A DNA stretch of 64,000 nucleotides from Streptomyces sp. NRRL WC-3605 (GTDB lineage Bacteria; Actinomycetota; Actinomycetes; Streptomycetales; Streptomycetaceae), in NCBI RefSeq assembly GCF_001509795.1, contig NZ_LLZN01000049.1:1-64000 (forward strand), in the 5' to 3' direction. Below are positions 24,079 through 33,786 of the stretch, one piece after another. The notes beneath the pieces are model-generated. The model was given only the letters and a program-made list of their open reading frames with translations, searched no databases and had not been told where the DNA came from. Within the stretch, counting starts at the first letter, position 1; every line of letters begins with the position of its first letter. The position numbers were made by a program, and so were the translations under genes.

Positions 24079-24975
24079 TCACCTCACCGGGGTGAAGTCC
24101 CTCGCGCCGATGAACTCCGGCCGCCGGACCGGAGCCGCGAAGGGCTCCACGGCGGTGTTCTCCACGCTGTTGAACACGATGAACACGTTGCTGCGCGGGA
24201 ACGGCGTGATGTTGTCGCCGGAGCCGTGCATGCAGTTGCAGTCGAACCAGGTCGCCGAACCGGCCTTGCCGGTGAAGAGCCTGATGCCGTACTCGGACGC
24301 CATCTTGGTCAGCGCCTCGTCGGACGGCGTGCCCGCGTCCTGCATCTGGAGCGACTTCTTGTAGTTGTCCTTCGGCGTCTCTCCCGCACACCCGAGGAAG
24401 GTCTTGTGCGAGCCGGGCATGATCATCAGCCCGCCGTTGGTGTCGTGGTTCTCCGTCAGCGCGATCGAGACCGAGATGGTGCGCATGTTCGGCAGGCCGT
24501 CCTCGGCGTGCCAGGTCTCGAAGTCGGAGTGCCAGTAGAAGCCGCTGGCCCCGAAGCCGGGCTTGACGTTGATCCGCGACTGGTGGACGTAGACGTCCGA
24601 GCCGAGGATCTGCCGGGCCCGGCCCACGACCCGCTCGTCGCGCACGAGGTTCGCGAACACCTCGCTGATCTTGTGCACCTCGAAGACCGACCGGATCTCC
24701 TTGGTCTTCGGCTCCACGATGGAGCGCTCGTCCGCGCGGATCGCCGGGTCGTTCACGAGCCGCTCCAGCTCGCGCTGGTAGACGGCGACCTCGTCCGGGC
24801 CGATCAGCTGGTCGATGGCGAGGAAGCCGTCGCGGTCCAGGGCCTGCAGGTCAGCGGCCGGGACCGGGCCGGGCGTGTCCGGGGACCCCCAGACGACGGG
24901 GTCCTGCCGCGGGGTCGCCACCTCGGTGGCACCGCGGGTCGGGTAGAGATCGGTGACGTGCGTGGTCGTGGTCAC
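24079..24975 (-). CDS. ectD: Ectoine hydroxylase
   Basis: A 298-residue Fe(II)/2-oxoglutarate-dependent dioxygenase that converts ectoine to 5-hydroxyectoine. The iron ligands His149, Asp151 and His250 are visible in FYWHSDFETWH and CNCMHGSGDN. The EctD signature FHSDFETWHAEDGLP is almost intact (WHSDFETWHAEDGLP). It is the last gene of ectABCD, 6 bp after ectC. The GTG start at 24975 follows GAGGTG. Osmotic or heat induction is usual for the pathway. Confidence 0.97.
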   Translation of the reverse strand: MTTTTHVTDLYPTRGATEVATPRQDPVVWGSPDTPGPVPAADLQALDRDGFLAIDQLIGPDEVAVYQRELERLVNDPAIRADERSIVEPKTKEIRSVFEVHKISEVFANLVRDERVVGRARQILGSDVYVHQSRINVKPGFGASGFYWHSDFETWHAEDGLPNMRTISVSIALTENHDTNGGLMIMPGSHKTFLGCAGETPKDNYKKSLQMQDAGTPSDEALTKMASEYGIRLFTGKAGSATWFDCNCMHGSGDNITPFPRSNVFIVFNSVENTAVEPFAAPVRRPEFIGARDFTPVR

Positions 24976-24981
24976 GGTGAC

Positions 24982-25380
24982 TCACACCTCCTCGGTGAGC
25001 AGCGGGTAGACGCCGTTCTCGTCGTGGTCCTCCCGTCCGGTGACGGGCGGGTTGAACACGCAGATGCAGTGGAAGTCCTCCTTGACCTCGAGCGTGTGCC
25101 GCTCGTGGCCGTTGAGGAGGTACATGGTGCCGGGGGTGATGTGGTACTTCTCCCCGGTCTCGCGGTCGGTCAGCTCGGCATCGCCCTTGGTGCAGACCAC
25201 GGCCTCGATGTGGTTGGCGTACCACATGTCGGTCGTCGTGCCCGCGTACAGGATCGTCTCGTGCACGGAGAAGCCGACCCCCTCCTTGGCGAGGACGATG
25301 CGCTTGCTCTCCCAGGTGCCGGACGCCGATTTCACGTGGCGGTCGGTGCCTTCGATCTCCTTGAACGAACGGACGATCAC
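24982..25380 (-). CDS. ectC: L-ectoine synthase
   Basis: A 132-residue cupin enzyme that cyclises N-gamma-acetyl-diaminobutyrate to ectoine. Family features run the whole length: [45 protein letters not shown] and [22 protein letters not shown]. The GTG at 25380 gives the expected family N-terminus. AGGAGG lies upstream at a rather long 12-nt spacing. It is third in the ectABCD operon. Confidence 0.97.
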   Translation of the reverse strand: MIVRSFKEIEGTDRHVKSASGTWESKRIVLAKEGVGFSVHETILYAGTTTDMWYANHIEAVVCTKGDAELTDRETGEKYHITPGTMYLLNGHERHTLEVKEDFHCICVFNPPVTGREDHDENGVYPLLTEEV

Positions 25381-25427
25381 GGTGCTGCGATGCCTCCTAG
25401 GTGGTGGTGTTCCCTGCCGGGTACCGG

Positions 25428-26699
25428 TCAGGCGGTCTCGCGGACGGCGCGGGCGAGGATGCTGAGTCCCGCCTCCAGCTCGTCCGGGGTGATGGTCAGA
25501 GCGGGCAGCAGCTTCACGACCTCGCTCTCGGGGCCGGACGTCTCGATGAGCAGCCCGAGCTCGAAGGCGCGGTGGGCGACCCGGCCGGCGCGCTCCTTGT
25601 CGTGGAACTCCATGCCCCACACCAGGCCGCGGCCCCGGTACTCCTTCACGTCGGGCAGGTTCTCCTCGCAGATCGCGATCAAACCCTGCTCGACCTGCTC
25701 GCCGCGGGTGCGGGTCTGCTTCTCCATCGCCGAGCCGTCGGCCCAGTACGACTCCAGCGCCGCCGTCGCCGTGACGAAGGCGGGGTTGTTGCCGCGGAAG
25801 GTGCCGTTGTGCTCGCCCGGCTCCCAGATGTCCAGCTCGGGCTTGAACAGGCACAGCGACATGGGCAGGCCGTAGCCGCTGATGGACTTGGACACGGTGA
25901 CGATGTCGGGGGTGATGCCCGCCTCCTCGAACGAGAAGAAGGCGCCCGTGCGGCCGCAGCCCATCTGGATGTCGTCGACGATGAGCAGCATGTCCTGGCG
26001 CTCGCACAGCTCGGCGAGCGCGCGCAGCCACTCGGGGCGGGCCACGTTGATGCCGCCCTCCCCCTGCACGGTCTCCACGATCACGGCCGCGGGCTTGTTC
26101 AGGCCGGACCCCTGGTCCTCGAGGAGCCGCTCGAACCAGAGGAAGTCCTCGACCGTTCCGTCGAAGTAGTTGTCGAACGGCATGGGGGTGCCGTGGACCA
26201 GCGGGACGCCGGCGCCGGCCCGCTTGAAGGCGTTGCCGGTGACGGCCAGCGAGCCCAGCGACATGCCGTGGAAGGCGTTGGTGAAGGACACGATGGCCTC
26301 GCGGCCCTTGACCTTGCGGGCCAGCTTCAGCGCGGACTCGACGGCGTTGGTGCCCGTCGGGCCAGGGAACATGACCTTGTACGGCAGGTCGCGCGGCCGC
26401 AGCACCAGGTCCTGGAAGGTCTGCAGGAAGGCCCGCTTGGCGCTGGTGGACATGTCGAGCCCGTGCGTGACGCCGTCGCGCTCCAGGTAGTCGATCAGTG
26501 CCCGTTTCAGGACCGGGTTGTTGTGCCCGTAGTTCAGTGATCCGGCACCGGCGAAGAAGTCCAGATACTCGTGGCCGTCCTCGTCGTACATGCGGCTGCC
26601 GCGCGCACGGTCGAAGACAGTGGGCCAGCCGCGGCAGTAGCTGCGCACCTCGGACTCGACGGTCTCGAAGACGCTGAGGTCGGGCTGGGTGATGGTCAC
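25428..26699 (-). CDS. ectB: L-2,4-diaminobutyrate aminotransferase
   Basis: A 423-residue class III aminotransferase making L-2,4-diaminobutyrate from aspartate semialdehyde with glutamate as donor. It shows [16 protein letters not shown] near the N-terminus, the PLP-binding [11 protein letters not shown] and the Schiff-base lysine in [12 protein letters not shown]. The GTG at 26699 follows GAGGAG. It sits 33 bp after ectA. Confidence 0.97.
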   Translation of the reverse strand: MTITQPDLSVFETVESEVRSYCRGWPTVFDRARGSRMYDEDGHEYLDFFAGAGSLNYGHNNPVLKRALIDYLERDGVTHGLDMSTSAKRAFLQTFQDLVLRPRDLPYKVMFPGPTGTNAVESALKLARKVKGREAIVSFTNAFHGMSLGSLAVTGNAFKRAGAGVPLVHGTPMPFDNYFDGTVEDFLWFERLLEDQGSGLNKPAAVIVETVQGEGGINVARPEWLRALAELCERQDMLLIVDDIQMGCGRTGAFFSFEEAGITPDIVTVSKSISGYGLPMSLCLFKPELDIWEPGEHNGTFRGNNPAFVTATAALESYWADGSAMEKQTRTRGEQVEQGLIAICEENLPDVKEYRGRGLVWGMEFHDKERAGRVAHRAFELGLLIETSGPESEVVKLLPALTITPDELEAGLSILARAVRETA

Positions 26700-26732
26700 G
26701 ACGAATCGCTCCTCGTGGGGGTGGGGGAGGGG

Positions 26733-27239
26733 TCAGACGGAGAGGGGACCGATGCGGTACAGCACTTCGGGGTCGTGCGGCCCGTCCGGGAACAGTCCCG
26801 CCGGGAACAGCACCTCGCGCTCGAGCGCGGCGCCGTGGCGCTCGGCGAAGGAGGCGAAGAGGCGCTCGGAGGCCGTGTTGCCCGGGGTGATGGTGGTCTC
26901 GACGCTCGTGACGCCGTGCTCGCGGTGGACGCGTGCGGCGAGCTGGTCCAGCAGGGACGCGGCGAGTCCGCGTCCGCGGTAGGCGCCGTCCACGGCCACC
27001 TGCCAGACGAGCAGGGTGTGCGGGCGCTCCGGCCGCACGTATCCGGTGACGAAGCCGACCGGTTCGCCGCGCTCGTCACGCGCGACGGCGGATGTGCCGG
27101 CGAAGTCCCGGCACCACAGCAGATAGCTGTACGACGAGTTCAGGTCGAGCGCCTCGGAGTCGCGGGCGATGCGCCACAGCGCGGCGCCGTCGGCTGTCGC
27201 CGGACGGTCGATTTGCAGGTCGGCTTGTGCGGCAGTCAT
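26733..27239 (-). CDS. ectA: L-2,4-diaminobutyric acid acetyltransferase
   Basis: A 168-residue GNAT enzyme that acetylates diaminobutyrate, with the EctA-typical [23 protein letters not shown] and acetyl-CoA loop [18 protein letters not shown]. The ATG at 27239 matches the family N-terminus [13 protein letters not shown], yet no Shine-Dalgarno precedes it. The upstream sequence is AT-rich, with TAAATT ending 8 nt before the ATG, compatible with a leaderless transcript. First gene of ectABCD. Confidence 0.96.
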   Translation of the reverse strand: MTAAQADLQIDRPATADGAALWRIARDSEALDLNSSYSYLLWCRDFAGTSAVARDERGEPVGFVTGYVRPERPHTLLVWQVAVDGAYRGRGLAASLLDQLAARVHREHGVTSVETTITPGNTASERLFASFAERHGAALEREVLFPAGLFPDGPHDPEVLYRIGPLSV

Positions 27240-27547
27240 GCAAATTGAATTTACCGAGAGAATTTGAAAAATGCATGGCCGGAAGGGGTTACGTCTATCG
27301 TCGGCCTGTGTTATCACGCGGGCGTGAGCAGAGCCGTTCAGCCGCAGAGAATCGCCCGGTTTGCTAGGTTAATACCGGACAAAATGCCTTCGATGTGGAA
27401 CGTGTCACAGCCATGTAACTTGCGTGGAGCGTGGCCGGAATAACTCTTTCCGAGGTTCACGAAATCTCTGCGTTTAAGGTCCGGGAAACCGGGCAGAAGC
27501 CTTAGGTGAGTTGCCCCCGATAAAGAATTCGAGAATTACCCCTGAAT
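27240..27547. other. AT-rich intergenic region upstream of ectA
   Basis: This 308-bp gap has clearly lower GC than its surroundings and should hold the ectABCD promoter on the minus strand. It carries small hairpins such as CCGGT/ACCGG around 27358-27379 and the EcoRI-type palindrome CCTGAATTCAGG (27541-27552), which overlaps the stop of the next gene. I found no convincing -35/-10 pair far from ectA, no riboswitch and no ORF. Confidence 0.5.
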
Positions 27548-28651
27548 TCAGGCTGCATTGATGTCGTCGACAGCTCGCAGAGCCGCCTCCACATCCACCG
27601 TCAGCCCCTTCTCGGCCAGCGCGGCCCCCAGCGCCGCGAGGCTGCCGCGGACCACGCCCGCCGTGGCGTCCTTGCCGTAGTGGTTGACCCGGATCATCTC
27701 CTTGGCCAGCGCCCCGCCCCCGGCCGCCAGCGGCAGCGCCGGATCGGACGCCAGCGCGCGGGCCACCACCTCGGACGCCTCGACACCGGCCGGCGTCCGC
27801 AACGTCGTCGCCACCGGAGCGGCGTCCCGGGCCTCGCGCACATACGGCTCCAGGCCGCCGCCCAGCGCCACGGCCCCCGCCCGGGTGGCCAGCGCCGCCG
27901 CGCGGTGCCGCGCCATCACGACGTCCGGGCCGTCCGCCTCGATCCGCTCCACGCACGCCTCCAGCGCCAGCATCTCCAGCTGGGCGGGCGCGTGCAGCAG
28001 CGCGCGGCGGCCGCCGTCGATCCACCGCTCCTTCCAGTCCAGGAGCGACAGGTACGACCGGCGCGGCGCCCCGGGGTTCGCCGCCATCCGGGCCCACGCC
28101 CGCTCGCTCACGGACACCGCCGACACCCCGGCCGGACCGCCCATCGCCTTCTGCGCCCCGATCACGCACAGGTCCACGCCCCACGCGTCCGGCAGCACCG
28201 GCTCCGCCCCGATCGACGCCACGGCGTCCAGGTAGAACAGCGCCCCGTGCTTCCGCACCACCTCGCCGATCTCCGCGACCGGGTTGGTGTTGCCGGTGGC
28301 CGCCTCCGCGTGCACCAGGGACACGAAGTCGATCTCCGGGTGCCTCTTGAAGGCGTCATGGATCTGCCGCGCCGTGACCGCCGTGTGGAACGGCACCGCC
28401 AGATCGATGACCCGGGCGCCGCAGTCCCGCAGCCAGTCCCCGAAGGTCTGCCCGTACGGGCCGGTGATCACGTTCAGTGCGGTCGTGCCGGGCCCGGCCG
28501 TGCCACGGATCGCCCCTTCCAGCGGCAGCAGCGCCTCACCCTGCATGATGACGACGTCCTGCCGGGTCCCGAGCAGCCGTGCCACACGGTCCTCCACCGC
28601 GGCGAAACGGGCGGCGGTCAGCGGGGCCAGATCCAGGAAGGGGTGGGTCAC
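27548..28651 (-). CDS. Class V aminotransferase (alanine-glyoxylate/serine-pyruvate type)
   Basis: A 367-residue fold-type I PLP enzyme. The VSLVHAEAATGNTNPVAEIGEVVRKHGALFYLDAVASIGAEPVLPDAWGVDLCVIGAQKAMGGPAG stretch holds the PLP-contact Asp and the Schiff-base Lys (GAQKAMGG) typical of alanine-glyoxylate and related aminotransferases. The GTG at 28651 has only a weak AGAGAG before it. It is divergent from an amino-acid ABC importer, which suggests use of the imported amino acid or a related amine. Confidence 0.87.
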   Translation of the reverse strand: MTHPFLDLAPLTAARFAAVEDRVARLLGTRQDVVIMQGEALLPLEGAIRGTAGPGTTALNVITGPYGQTFGDWLRDCGARVIDLAVPFHTAVTARQIHDAFKRHPEIDFVSLVHAEAATGNTNPVAEIGEVVRKHGALFYLDAVASIGAEPVLPDAWGVDLCVIGAQKAMGGPAGVSAVSVSERAWARMAANPGAPRRSYLSLLDWKERWIDGGRRALLHAPAQLEMLALEACVERIEADGPDVVMARHRAAALATRAGAVALGGGLEPYVREARDAAPVATTLRTPAGVEASEVVARALASDPALPLAAGGGALAKEMIRVNHYGKDATAGVVRGSLAALGAALAEKGLTVDVEAALRAVDDINAA

Positions 28652-28816
28652 GGCGGAACTCTCTTCGCTCTCGGCGCTCCGGCTCTTCACTCCGAAGCCG
28701 ACCCCACGAGCGTAATCCCGTCGCGTACGGGCACATCTACACCCTGGGCCCCAGCCGGGCACAGCCGTGTCCGCTCCCCACTTCTCAGGTCGAACGGCCC
28801 CCAGGCCATCGGTTTG

Positions 28817-28846
28817 GTTTGAGGACCTCAAACTTCTCCTTATAAT
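28817..28846 (+). promoter_or_regulatory. Amino-acid importer promoter with a perfect 17-bp palindrome on the -35
   Basis: TTGAGG (28819-28824), 16 nt, and a consensus TATAAT (28841-28846) form a strong promoter. The perfect palindrome GTTTGAGG-A-CCTCAAAC (28817-28833) covers the -35 box, so a dimeric repressor, possibly GntR-like, would block transcription. The expected start gives a leader of about 28 nt. Confidence 0.75.
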
Positions 28847-28880
28847 CGGAACTCTCAGTTCCCCCACAGGAGGCTCCCCC

Positions 28881-29729
28881 GTGAAGACGACCTTCGGGCG
28901 CCGGACCCGCGTCCTGGCCGCCACCACCGCGACGGCCGGGCTGGTGCTCGTGGCCGGCTGCTCCTCAGGCGACGACGGTGGCAGCGGCACCAAGACCGCG
29001 GCCGGTGGTGTCGAGCTCGTCAAGGCGGGCCAGCTGACCACCTGCACCCACCTGCCGTACCCGCCGTTCCAGTCCGAGATCGACGGCAAGGTCCAGGGCT
29101 TCGACGTCTCCCTCGTCGACCTGGTCGCGGACGACCTCGGAGTGAAGCAGGCGATCCTCGACACCCCCTTCGAGAACTTCAAGACCGGCGCCTTCCTCAA
29201 CTCCGGCGAGTGCGACCTCGCGGCCGCCGGCATGACGATCACGGCCGAGCGCAAGAAGAACGTCGACTTCTCCGACCCGTACTTCGAGGCCACCCAGGCC
29301 GTCCTCGTCGACAAGAAGAGCGGCATCACGTCGTTCGCCGACCTCAAGGGCAAGAAGGTCGGCGCCCAGGCCCAGACCACCGGCGAGGACTACGCCAAGA
29401 GCAAGGGCCTCGACCCGGTCTCCTTCGAGTCCTCCGACGCCGTCCTCAACGGACTGCGCACCGGCCAGGTCCAGGCCGTCGTCATCGACTACCCGGTCGT
29501 CCAGGGCTGGCTGAAGGACAAGGCCAACGCCGACGCCTTCCAGGTCGCCGAGCAGATCAACACCGGCGAGCAGTACGGCTTCACGGTGAGGAAGGGCAAC
29601 ACCAAGCTGCTCGCGGCGGTCAACAAGGCGCTCTCCGAGGCCAAGGCCGACGGCACCTACAAGAAGCTGTACGAGAAGTGGATCGGTCCGTACGACGAGT
29701 CCGCCGCCTCTCCGTCGCCCGCCGCCTGA
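28881..29729 (+). CDS. Polar amino-acid ABC transporter substrate-binding lipoprotein
   Basis: A 282-residue family-3 binding protein. The signal peptide ends in lipobox LVAGC (Cys27). The mature part has [49 protein letters not shown] and [18 protein letters not shown], characteristic of His/Glu/Gln/Arg-type receptors. The GTG at 28881 follows AGGAGG. Amine or amino-acid specificity is open. It heads the operon with the permease, ATPase and perhaps the amidohydrolase. Confidence 0.95.
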   Translation: MKTTFGRRTRVLAATTATAGLVLVAGCSSGDDGGSGTKTAAGGVELVKAGQLTTCTHLPYPPFQSEIDGKVQGFDVSLVDLVADDLGVKQAILDTPFENFKTGAFLNSGECDLAAAGMTITAERKKNVDFSDPYFEATQAVLVDKKSGITSFADLKGKKVGAQAQTTGEDYAKSKGLDPVSFESSDAVLNGLRTGQVQAVVIDYPVVQGWLKDKANADAFQVAEQINTGEQYGFTVRKGNTKLLAAVNKALSEAKADGTYKKLYEKWIGPYDESAASPSPAA

Positions 29730-29734
29730 CCCCG

Positions 29735-30568
29735 ATGAGCGGCACAGAGGTACCACTCCAGCCGAAGAGGAAGGGCCTGACCCGGCGGCAGAAGCGCAGC
29801 CTGTCGCGCGGCGTCCAGTACGTCGTCTTCGTCGCGGCCGTGATCGCCTTCGCGGTCGCGGCCGACTGGGACCGGCTGAAGAACCAGTTCGCGCAGGGGT
29901 CCATCGCCCGGGAGATGTTCCCGGACGTCATCACCCTCGCGCTGAAGAACACCGTGCTCTACACGGTGTCCGGCTTCGTCGTCGGACTCGTCCTCGGCAT
30001 GGTGATCGCGCTGATGCGGCTGTCGTCCGTAGGGCCCTACCGCTGGCTCGCCGGCATCTACATCGAGATCTTCCGCGGCCTGCCCGCCCTGCTGATCTTC
30101 ATCTTCATCGGCGTCGCCGTGCCCCTGGCCTTCCCCGGCACGCAGATCCCCGGCGGCACGTACGGCAAGGTCGCCCTCGCGCTCGGCCTGGTGGCCGCCG
30201 CCTACATGGCCGAGACGATCCGGGCCGGCATCCAGGCGGTGCCCAAGGGGCAGATGGAGGCCGCGCGCTCGCTCGGCTTCTCGCCCGCCCGCGCGATGAT
30301 CTCCATCATCATCCCGCAGGCGTTCCGGATCATCCTGCCGCCGCTCACCAACGAACTCGTCCTGCTGTTCAAGGACTCCTCGCTGGTGCTGTTCCTCGGG
30401 GTGACCCTGGAGGAGCGGGAGCTGTCCAAGTTCGGCCGCGACCTCGCCAGCCAGACCGCCAACTCCACGCCGATCCTGGTCGCGGGCCTGTGCTACCTGC
30501 TGATCACGATCCCGCTCGGCTTCGTCGTCCGCCGCATGGAGGCCAAGGCCCAGGAGGCCGTCAAGTGA
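29735..30568 (+). CDS. Polar amino-acid ABC transporter permease
   Basis: A 277-residue HisM/GlnP-type permease. A basic N-terminus is followed by about five hydrophobic segments, with [19 protein letters not shown] and the EAA-like loop [43 protein letters not shown] single permease gene suggests a homodimeric channel. It begins 5 bp after the binding-protein stop and overlaps the ATPase gene by 4 bp. Confidence 0.95.
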   Translation: MSGTEVPLQPKRKGLTRRQKRSLSRGVQYVVFVAAVIAFAVAADWDRLKNQFAQGSIAREMFPDVITLALKNTVLYTVSGFVVGLVLGMVIALMRLSSVGPYRWLAGIYIEIFRGLPALLIFIFIGVAVPLAFPGTQIPGGTYGKVALALGLVAAAYMAETIRAGIQAVPKGQMEAARSLGFSPARAMISIIIPQAFRIILPPLTNELVLLFKDSSLVLFLGVTLEERELSKFGRDLASQTANSTPILVAGLCYLLITIPLGFVVRRMEAKAQEAVK

Positions 30569-31359
30569 GTACCACGGCAGAGATCCAGGTCCGCGACCTG
30601 CACAAGTCCTTCGGCGACAACGAGGTGCTGCGCGGCATCGACCTGGAGATCGGGCAGGGCGAGGTCGTGTGCGTCATCGGCCCCTCCGGCTCGGGCAAGT
30701 CGACGCTGCTGCGCTGCGTGAACCTGCTGGAGGAGCCGACCAAGGGCCAGGTCTTCGTCGGCGGCGCCGAGCTCACCGACCCGGACGTCGACATCGACGC
30801 CGTACGCCGCCGGATCGGGATGGTCTTCCAGCAGTTCAACCTGTTCCCGCACCTCACGGTGACCGAGAACCTCACCCTGCCGCAGCGCCGGGTGCTCCGC
30901 CGCGGCAAGGAGGCCGCCGCGAAGGTCGCCGCCGAGAACCTGGAACGGGTCGGCCTGGCCGAGAAGGCCGGCGCCTACCCCGCCTCCCTCTCCGGCGGCC
31001 AGCAACAGCGCGTCGCCATCGCCCGCGCCCTCGCCATGGGCCCCCAGGTCATGCTGTTCGACGAGCCGACGTCCGCGCTGGACCCCGAACTCGTCGGCGA
31101 CGTGCTCGCCGTCATGCGCATGCTCGCGAACGAGGGCATGACGATGATGGTCGTCACCCACGAGATGACGTTCGCGCGCGAGGTCGCCGACCGGGTCGTG
31201 TTCATGGACGGCGGCGTGATCGTCGAGGACGGCACCCCCGACCAGGTCATCGGCAACCCCCGGCACGAACGCACCCGGCACTTCCTCTCCCGGCTCCTCG
31301 ACCCGGCGATGGCCGACGTCGAGGAGGACGTCCCGGACCAGGTGGGCAGGACCGAGTAG
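30565..31359 (+). CDS. Polar amino-acid ABC transporter ATP-binding protein
   Basis: A 264-residue GlnQ/HisP-type ATPase with Walker [11 protein letters not shown]-loop [12 protein letters not shown], signature [15 protein letters not shown] and Walker [15 protein letters not shown]. The GTG at 30565 overlaps the permease stop (GTGA) and follows GGAGG, so it is translationally coupled. It completes a full importer with the two preceding genes. Confidence 0.96.
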   Translation: MSTTAEIQVRDLHKSFGDNEVLRGIDLEIGQGEVVCVIGPSGSGKSTLLRCVNLLEEPTKGQVFVGGAELTDPDVDIDAVRRRIGMVFQQFNLFPHLTVTENLTLPQRRVLRRGKEAAAKVAAENLERVGLAEKAGAYPASLSGGQQQRVAIARALAMGPQVMLFDEPTSALDPELVGDVLAVMRMLANEGMTMMVVTHEMTFAREVADRVVFMDGGVIVEDGTPDQVIGNPRHERTRHFLSRLLDPAMADVEEDVPDQVGRTE

Positions 31360-31380
31360 CCGCTCACTAAGGTGCAGAGC

Positions 31381-32472
31381 ATGAGCGAACGCGCGGTGCT
31401 GCACGTGAGGGGCCGGGTCCTCGCCGGCCCGGACGACGTCCGGGACGAGCTGTGGGTCGTCGGCGGACGGATCACCTACGACCGTCCCGCCGGTGCCCGC
31501 GACGTGCGCACCGTCGACGGCTGGGCCCTGCCCGGCCTGGTCGACGCCCACTGCCACGTGGGACTCGGCCCGCACGGCCCCGTCGACGCGGGCACCGCCG
31601 AGAAGCAGGCCCTCACCGACCGCGACACCGGCACCCTGCTGCTGCGGGACGCCGGCTCGCCCTCCGACACCCGCTGGATCGACGAGCGCGAGGACCTGCC
31701 GAAGATCATCCGGGCCGGCCGGCACATCGCCCGCACCCGTCGCTACATCCGCGGCTTCGCGCACGAGATCGAACCCGAGGACCTGGTCGCCTACGTCGCC
31801 CAGGAGGCCCGGCGCGGCGACGGCTGGGTCAAACTCGTCGGCGACTGGATCGACCGGGACCTCGGCGACCTGGCGCCCACCTGGCCCCGCGAGGCCGTCG
31901 AGGCGGGCATCGCCGAGGCCCACCGGCTGGGTGCCAGGGTCACCGCGCACTGCTTCGCCGAGGACTCCCTCCAGGACCTCGTGGAGGCCGGCATCGACTG
32001 CGTCGAGCACGCCACCGGCCTGACCGCCGAGCTGATCCCCCTGTTCGCCGAGCGCGGGGTGGCGATCGTGCCGACCCTCGTCAACATCGCGACCTTCCCG
32101 AAGCTGGCCGACGGCGGCGAGGCCAAGTTCCCCCGCTGGTCGGCCCATATGCGCCGGCTGTACGAGCGCCGCTACGACACCGTCCGCGACGCCCACGACG
32201 CCGGTATCCCCGTCTTCGTCGGCACCGACGCGGGCGGCACCCTGCCGCACGGGCTGGTCGCCGCCGAGGTGGCCGAGCTGGTCACCGCCGGCCTGCCCGC
32301 CACCGACGCCCTCGCCGCGACGACCTGGGCGGCCCGCGCCTGGCTCGGCCGCCCCGGCCTGGACGAGGGTGCCTCGGCCGACCTCGTCGTCTACGAGACG
32401 GACCCCCGCGCCGACGTCCGCGTCCTGGCGGCCCCCCGCCGCATCGTCCTGAACGGCCGCGTCGTCGGCTGA
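31381..32472 (+). CDS. Amidohydrolase-superfamily protein
   Basis: A 363-residue metal-dependent hydrolase. The N-terminal metal motif DAHCHVGLG, the lysine in WVKLVGDW, a His in VTAHCF, VEHATGL and the catalytic Asp in GTDAGGTLPHG follow the imidazolonepropionase/prolidase-like subgroup. It lies 21 bp after the transporter ATPase and may hydrolyse an imported amino-acid derivative or peptide. The ATG at 31381 was preferred over a GTG three codons upstream. Confidence 0.92.
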   Translation: MSERAVLHVRGRVLAGPDDVRDELWVVGGRITYDRPAGARDVRTVDGWALPGLVDAHCHVGLGPHGPVDAGTAEKQALTDRDTGTLLLRDAGSPSDTRWIDEREDLPKIIRAGRHIARTRRYIRGFAHEIEPEDLVAYVAQEARRGDGWVKLVGDWIDRDLGDLAPTWPREAVEAGIAEAHRLGARVTAHCFAEDSLQDLVEAGIDCVEHATGLTAELIPLFAERGVAIVPTLVNIATFPKLADGGEAKFPRWSAHMRRLYERRYDTVRDAHDAGIPVFVGTDAGGTLPHGLVAAEVAELVTAGLPATDALAATTWAARAWLGRPGLDEGASADLVVYETDPRADVRVLAAPRRIVLNGRVVG

Positions 32473-32488
32473 CGCATCCCGGTGACAT

Positions 32489-32535
32489 CCGGCGCCCCGG
32501 CCGCCCCGGTGCGCGCGGGCGGGGCGGTGCGCCGG
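32489..32535 (+). terminator. Nested hairpin terminator after the amidohydrolase gene
   Basis: An outer stem CCGGCGC/GCGCCGG (32489-32495, 32529-32535) encloses CCGCCCCG/CGGGGCGG (32501-32508, 32520-32527). It starts 17 bp past the stop and probably ends the importer operon. Confidence 0.65.
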
Positions 32536-32605
32536 TACGGGCGCTCGCCCGGATGAGGGTACGGAGGTGACTTCGGGGAACACCCGTGCCGCGAAATTCG
32601 AAAAG

Positions 32606-32660
32606 GTTCACGGGAAAGTCACGTTGGAGTGAAGTGGCGGCGGAACGCTGACTGTTCACC
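32606..32660 (+). promoter_or_regulatory. PHO-box-like repeats upstream of the LAETG-protein gene
   Basis: Two adjacent 11-mers, GTTCACGGGAA and AGTCACGTTGG (32606-32627), and a consensus-like GTTCACC at 32654-32660 resemble PhoP direct-repeat units. The second unit is poor, so this is a weak candidate. Confidence 0.25.
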
Positions 32661-32715
32661 CGAGGTGCGCGATTCTTGCCGAGTCCCGAGCACGTTTCTT
32701 CTGGGGGTCCCCACC

Positions 32716-33624
32716 TTGAACGGCAAGAACTTCCGCATGCCCGCACGCCGGTTCGCCACTCTCGCGACGGCCACCGCGCTGGCCGCAGGACCAGCGGCCC
32801 TGGGCGTGGCGGGCCCGGCCCAGGCGACCGGAGACGAGGGCCGGGCGAGCGCCGTCGTCCTGCGCACCGGGCTCGACGTCTCCCTGCTCAACAAGACCGT
32901 GAACGTCCCGCTCGCCGTCTCCCTCAACGAGGTGCAGGCACCGCGCAGCGCCGAGAAGACGGCGCTGACGGCCCGCCTCGACGGGGTCGACGGCGGCGAG
33001 CCCTTCAGCGTCGTCAAGGCCGACGTCGCGAAGGCGAGCGCCACGGTCGAGGACGGCAGGGCCGAGGGCCTCATCGAGCTCGCCCGCGCCAAGGTCCACG
33101 TCCCGGGCCTGCCGCTGCTGTCGCTCATCGAGGTCGGCCAGGTCACGTCCAAGGCGACCTGTGTGGCGGGGGAGGAGCCGACCGCCACGTCCAACCTGCT
33201 GGGCGACGTCACCGTCCTCGGCAAGAAGGTCAAGCTCACGGCGGGCGGCACCACGCGCGTCGAGGTCCCGGGCGTGGGCGAGGTCCGCCTGGACTACTCC
33301 AAGACCGAGCAGACCTCGCGGACGGCCGCCGCCACCGCGCTGGAGCTCAACGTCTCCGTCAACCCGCTGAAGCTCAACGTGGCCGAGGTCGAGGGCACCC
33401 TCACCCTGGCGAAGGCCACCTGCAAGACCCCGGCCGCCCCGGAGCAGGAGGCGGCCCCGGGCGACGAGCCGGCCGGTGAGATCGAGCCGCAGGGCGAGAA
33501 GGCCGACGAGGGCCTCGCCGAGACCGGCGGCAACTCCATGACGCCGTACATCGCGGGCGGCGCGCTCGCCCTGCTCCTCGCGGGCGGCGGCGCAGTGGCC
33601 CTGGCGAAGCGCGGCCGCAACTGA
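32716..33624 (+). CDS. Secreted protein with LAETG sorting signal (SCO1860-like)
   Basis: A 302-residue precursor. The N-terminus (NFRMPARRFATLATATALAAGPAALGVAGPAQA) is a signal peptide cut after AQA. The mature beta-rich domain (about residues 45-240) has no recognised enzymatic motif. A Pro/Glu-rich stretch precedes LAETG, a hydrophobic helix and a basic KRGRN tail, the layout of a class E sortase substrate. I favour the TTG at 32716 behind GGGGG; the ATG at 32737 is an alternative. It resembles the conserved Streptomyces SCO1860 family of unknown function. Confidence 0.88.
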   Translation: MNGKNFRMPARRFATLATATALAAGPAALGVAGPAQATGDEGRASAVVLRTGLDVSLLNKTVNVPLAVSLNEVQAPRSAEKTALTARLDGVDGGEPFSVVKADVAKASATVEDGRAEGLIELARAKVHVPGLPLLSLIEVGQVTSKATCVAGEEPTATSNLLGDVTVLGKKVKLTAGGTTRVEVPGVGEVRLDYSKTEQTSRTAAATALELNVSVNPLKLNVAEVEGTLTLAKATCKTPAAPEQEAAPGDEPAGEIEPQGEKADEGLAETGGNSMTPYIAGGALALLLAGGGAVALAKRGRN

Positions 33625-33641
33625 CGCCACCCACCTGAACC

Positions 33642-33678
33642 GGCCCCCGGGCACCGCCACTGCCGGCGCCCGAGGGCC
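33642..33678. terminator. Hairpin between the LAETG-protein gene and the cobalamin operon
   Basis: GGCCCCCGGGC (33642-33652) and GCCCGAGGGCC (33668-33678) pair with one mismatch. The site is 18 bp past the stop and suits rightward termination. Confidence 0.6.
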
Positions 33679-33786
33679 GTCCGGTGCCCGCCGACGGCAG
33701 CAACTGCCGCAGGGCGCGCCGGAGGCCGTCACCCGTCACGCGCCCCGTATCACCGGCCGCCGCGAGCCCGGGAAGGCATCCGCGAC

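Noticed and set aside
27240..27547. Riboswitch or small RNA upstream of ectA
   Set aside because: Small hairpins are present but no known aptamer signature could be traced; the region is reported only as AT-rich promoter DNA.
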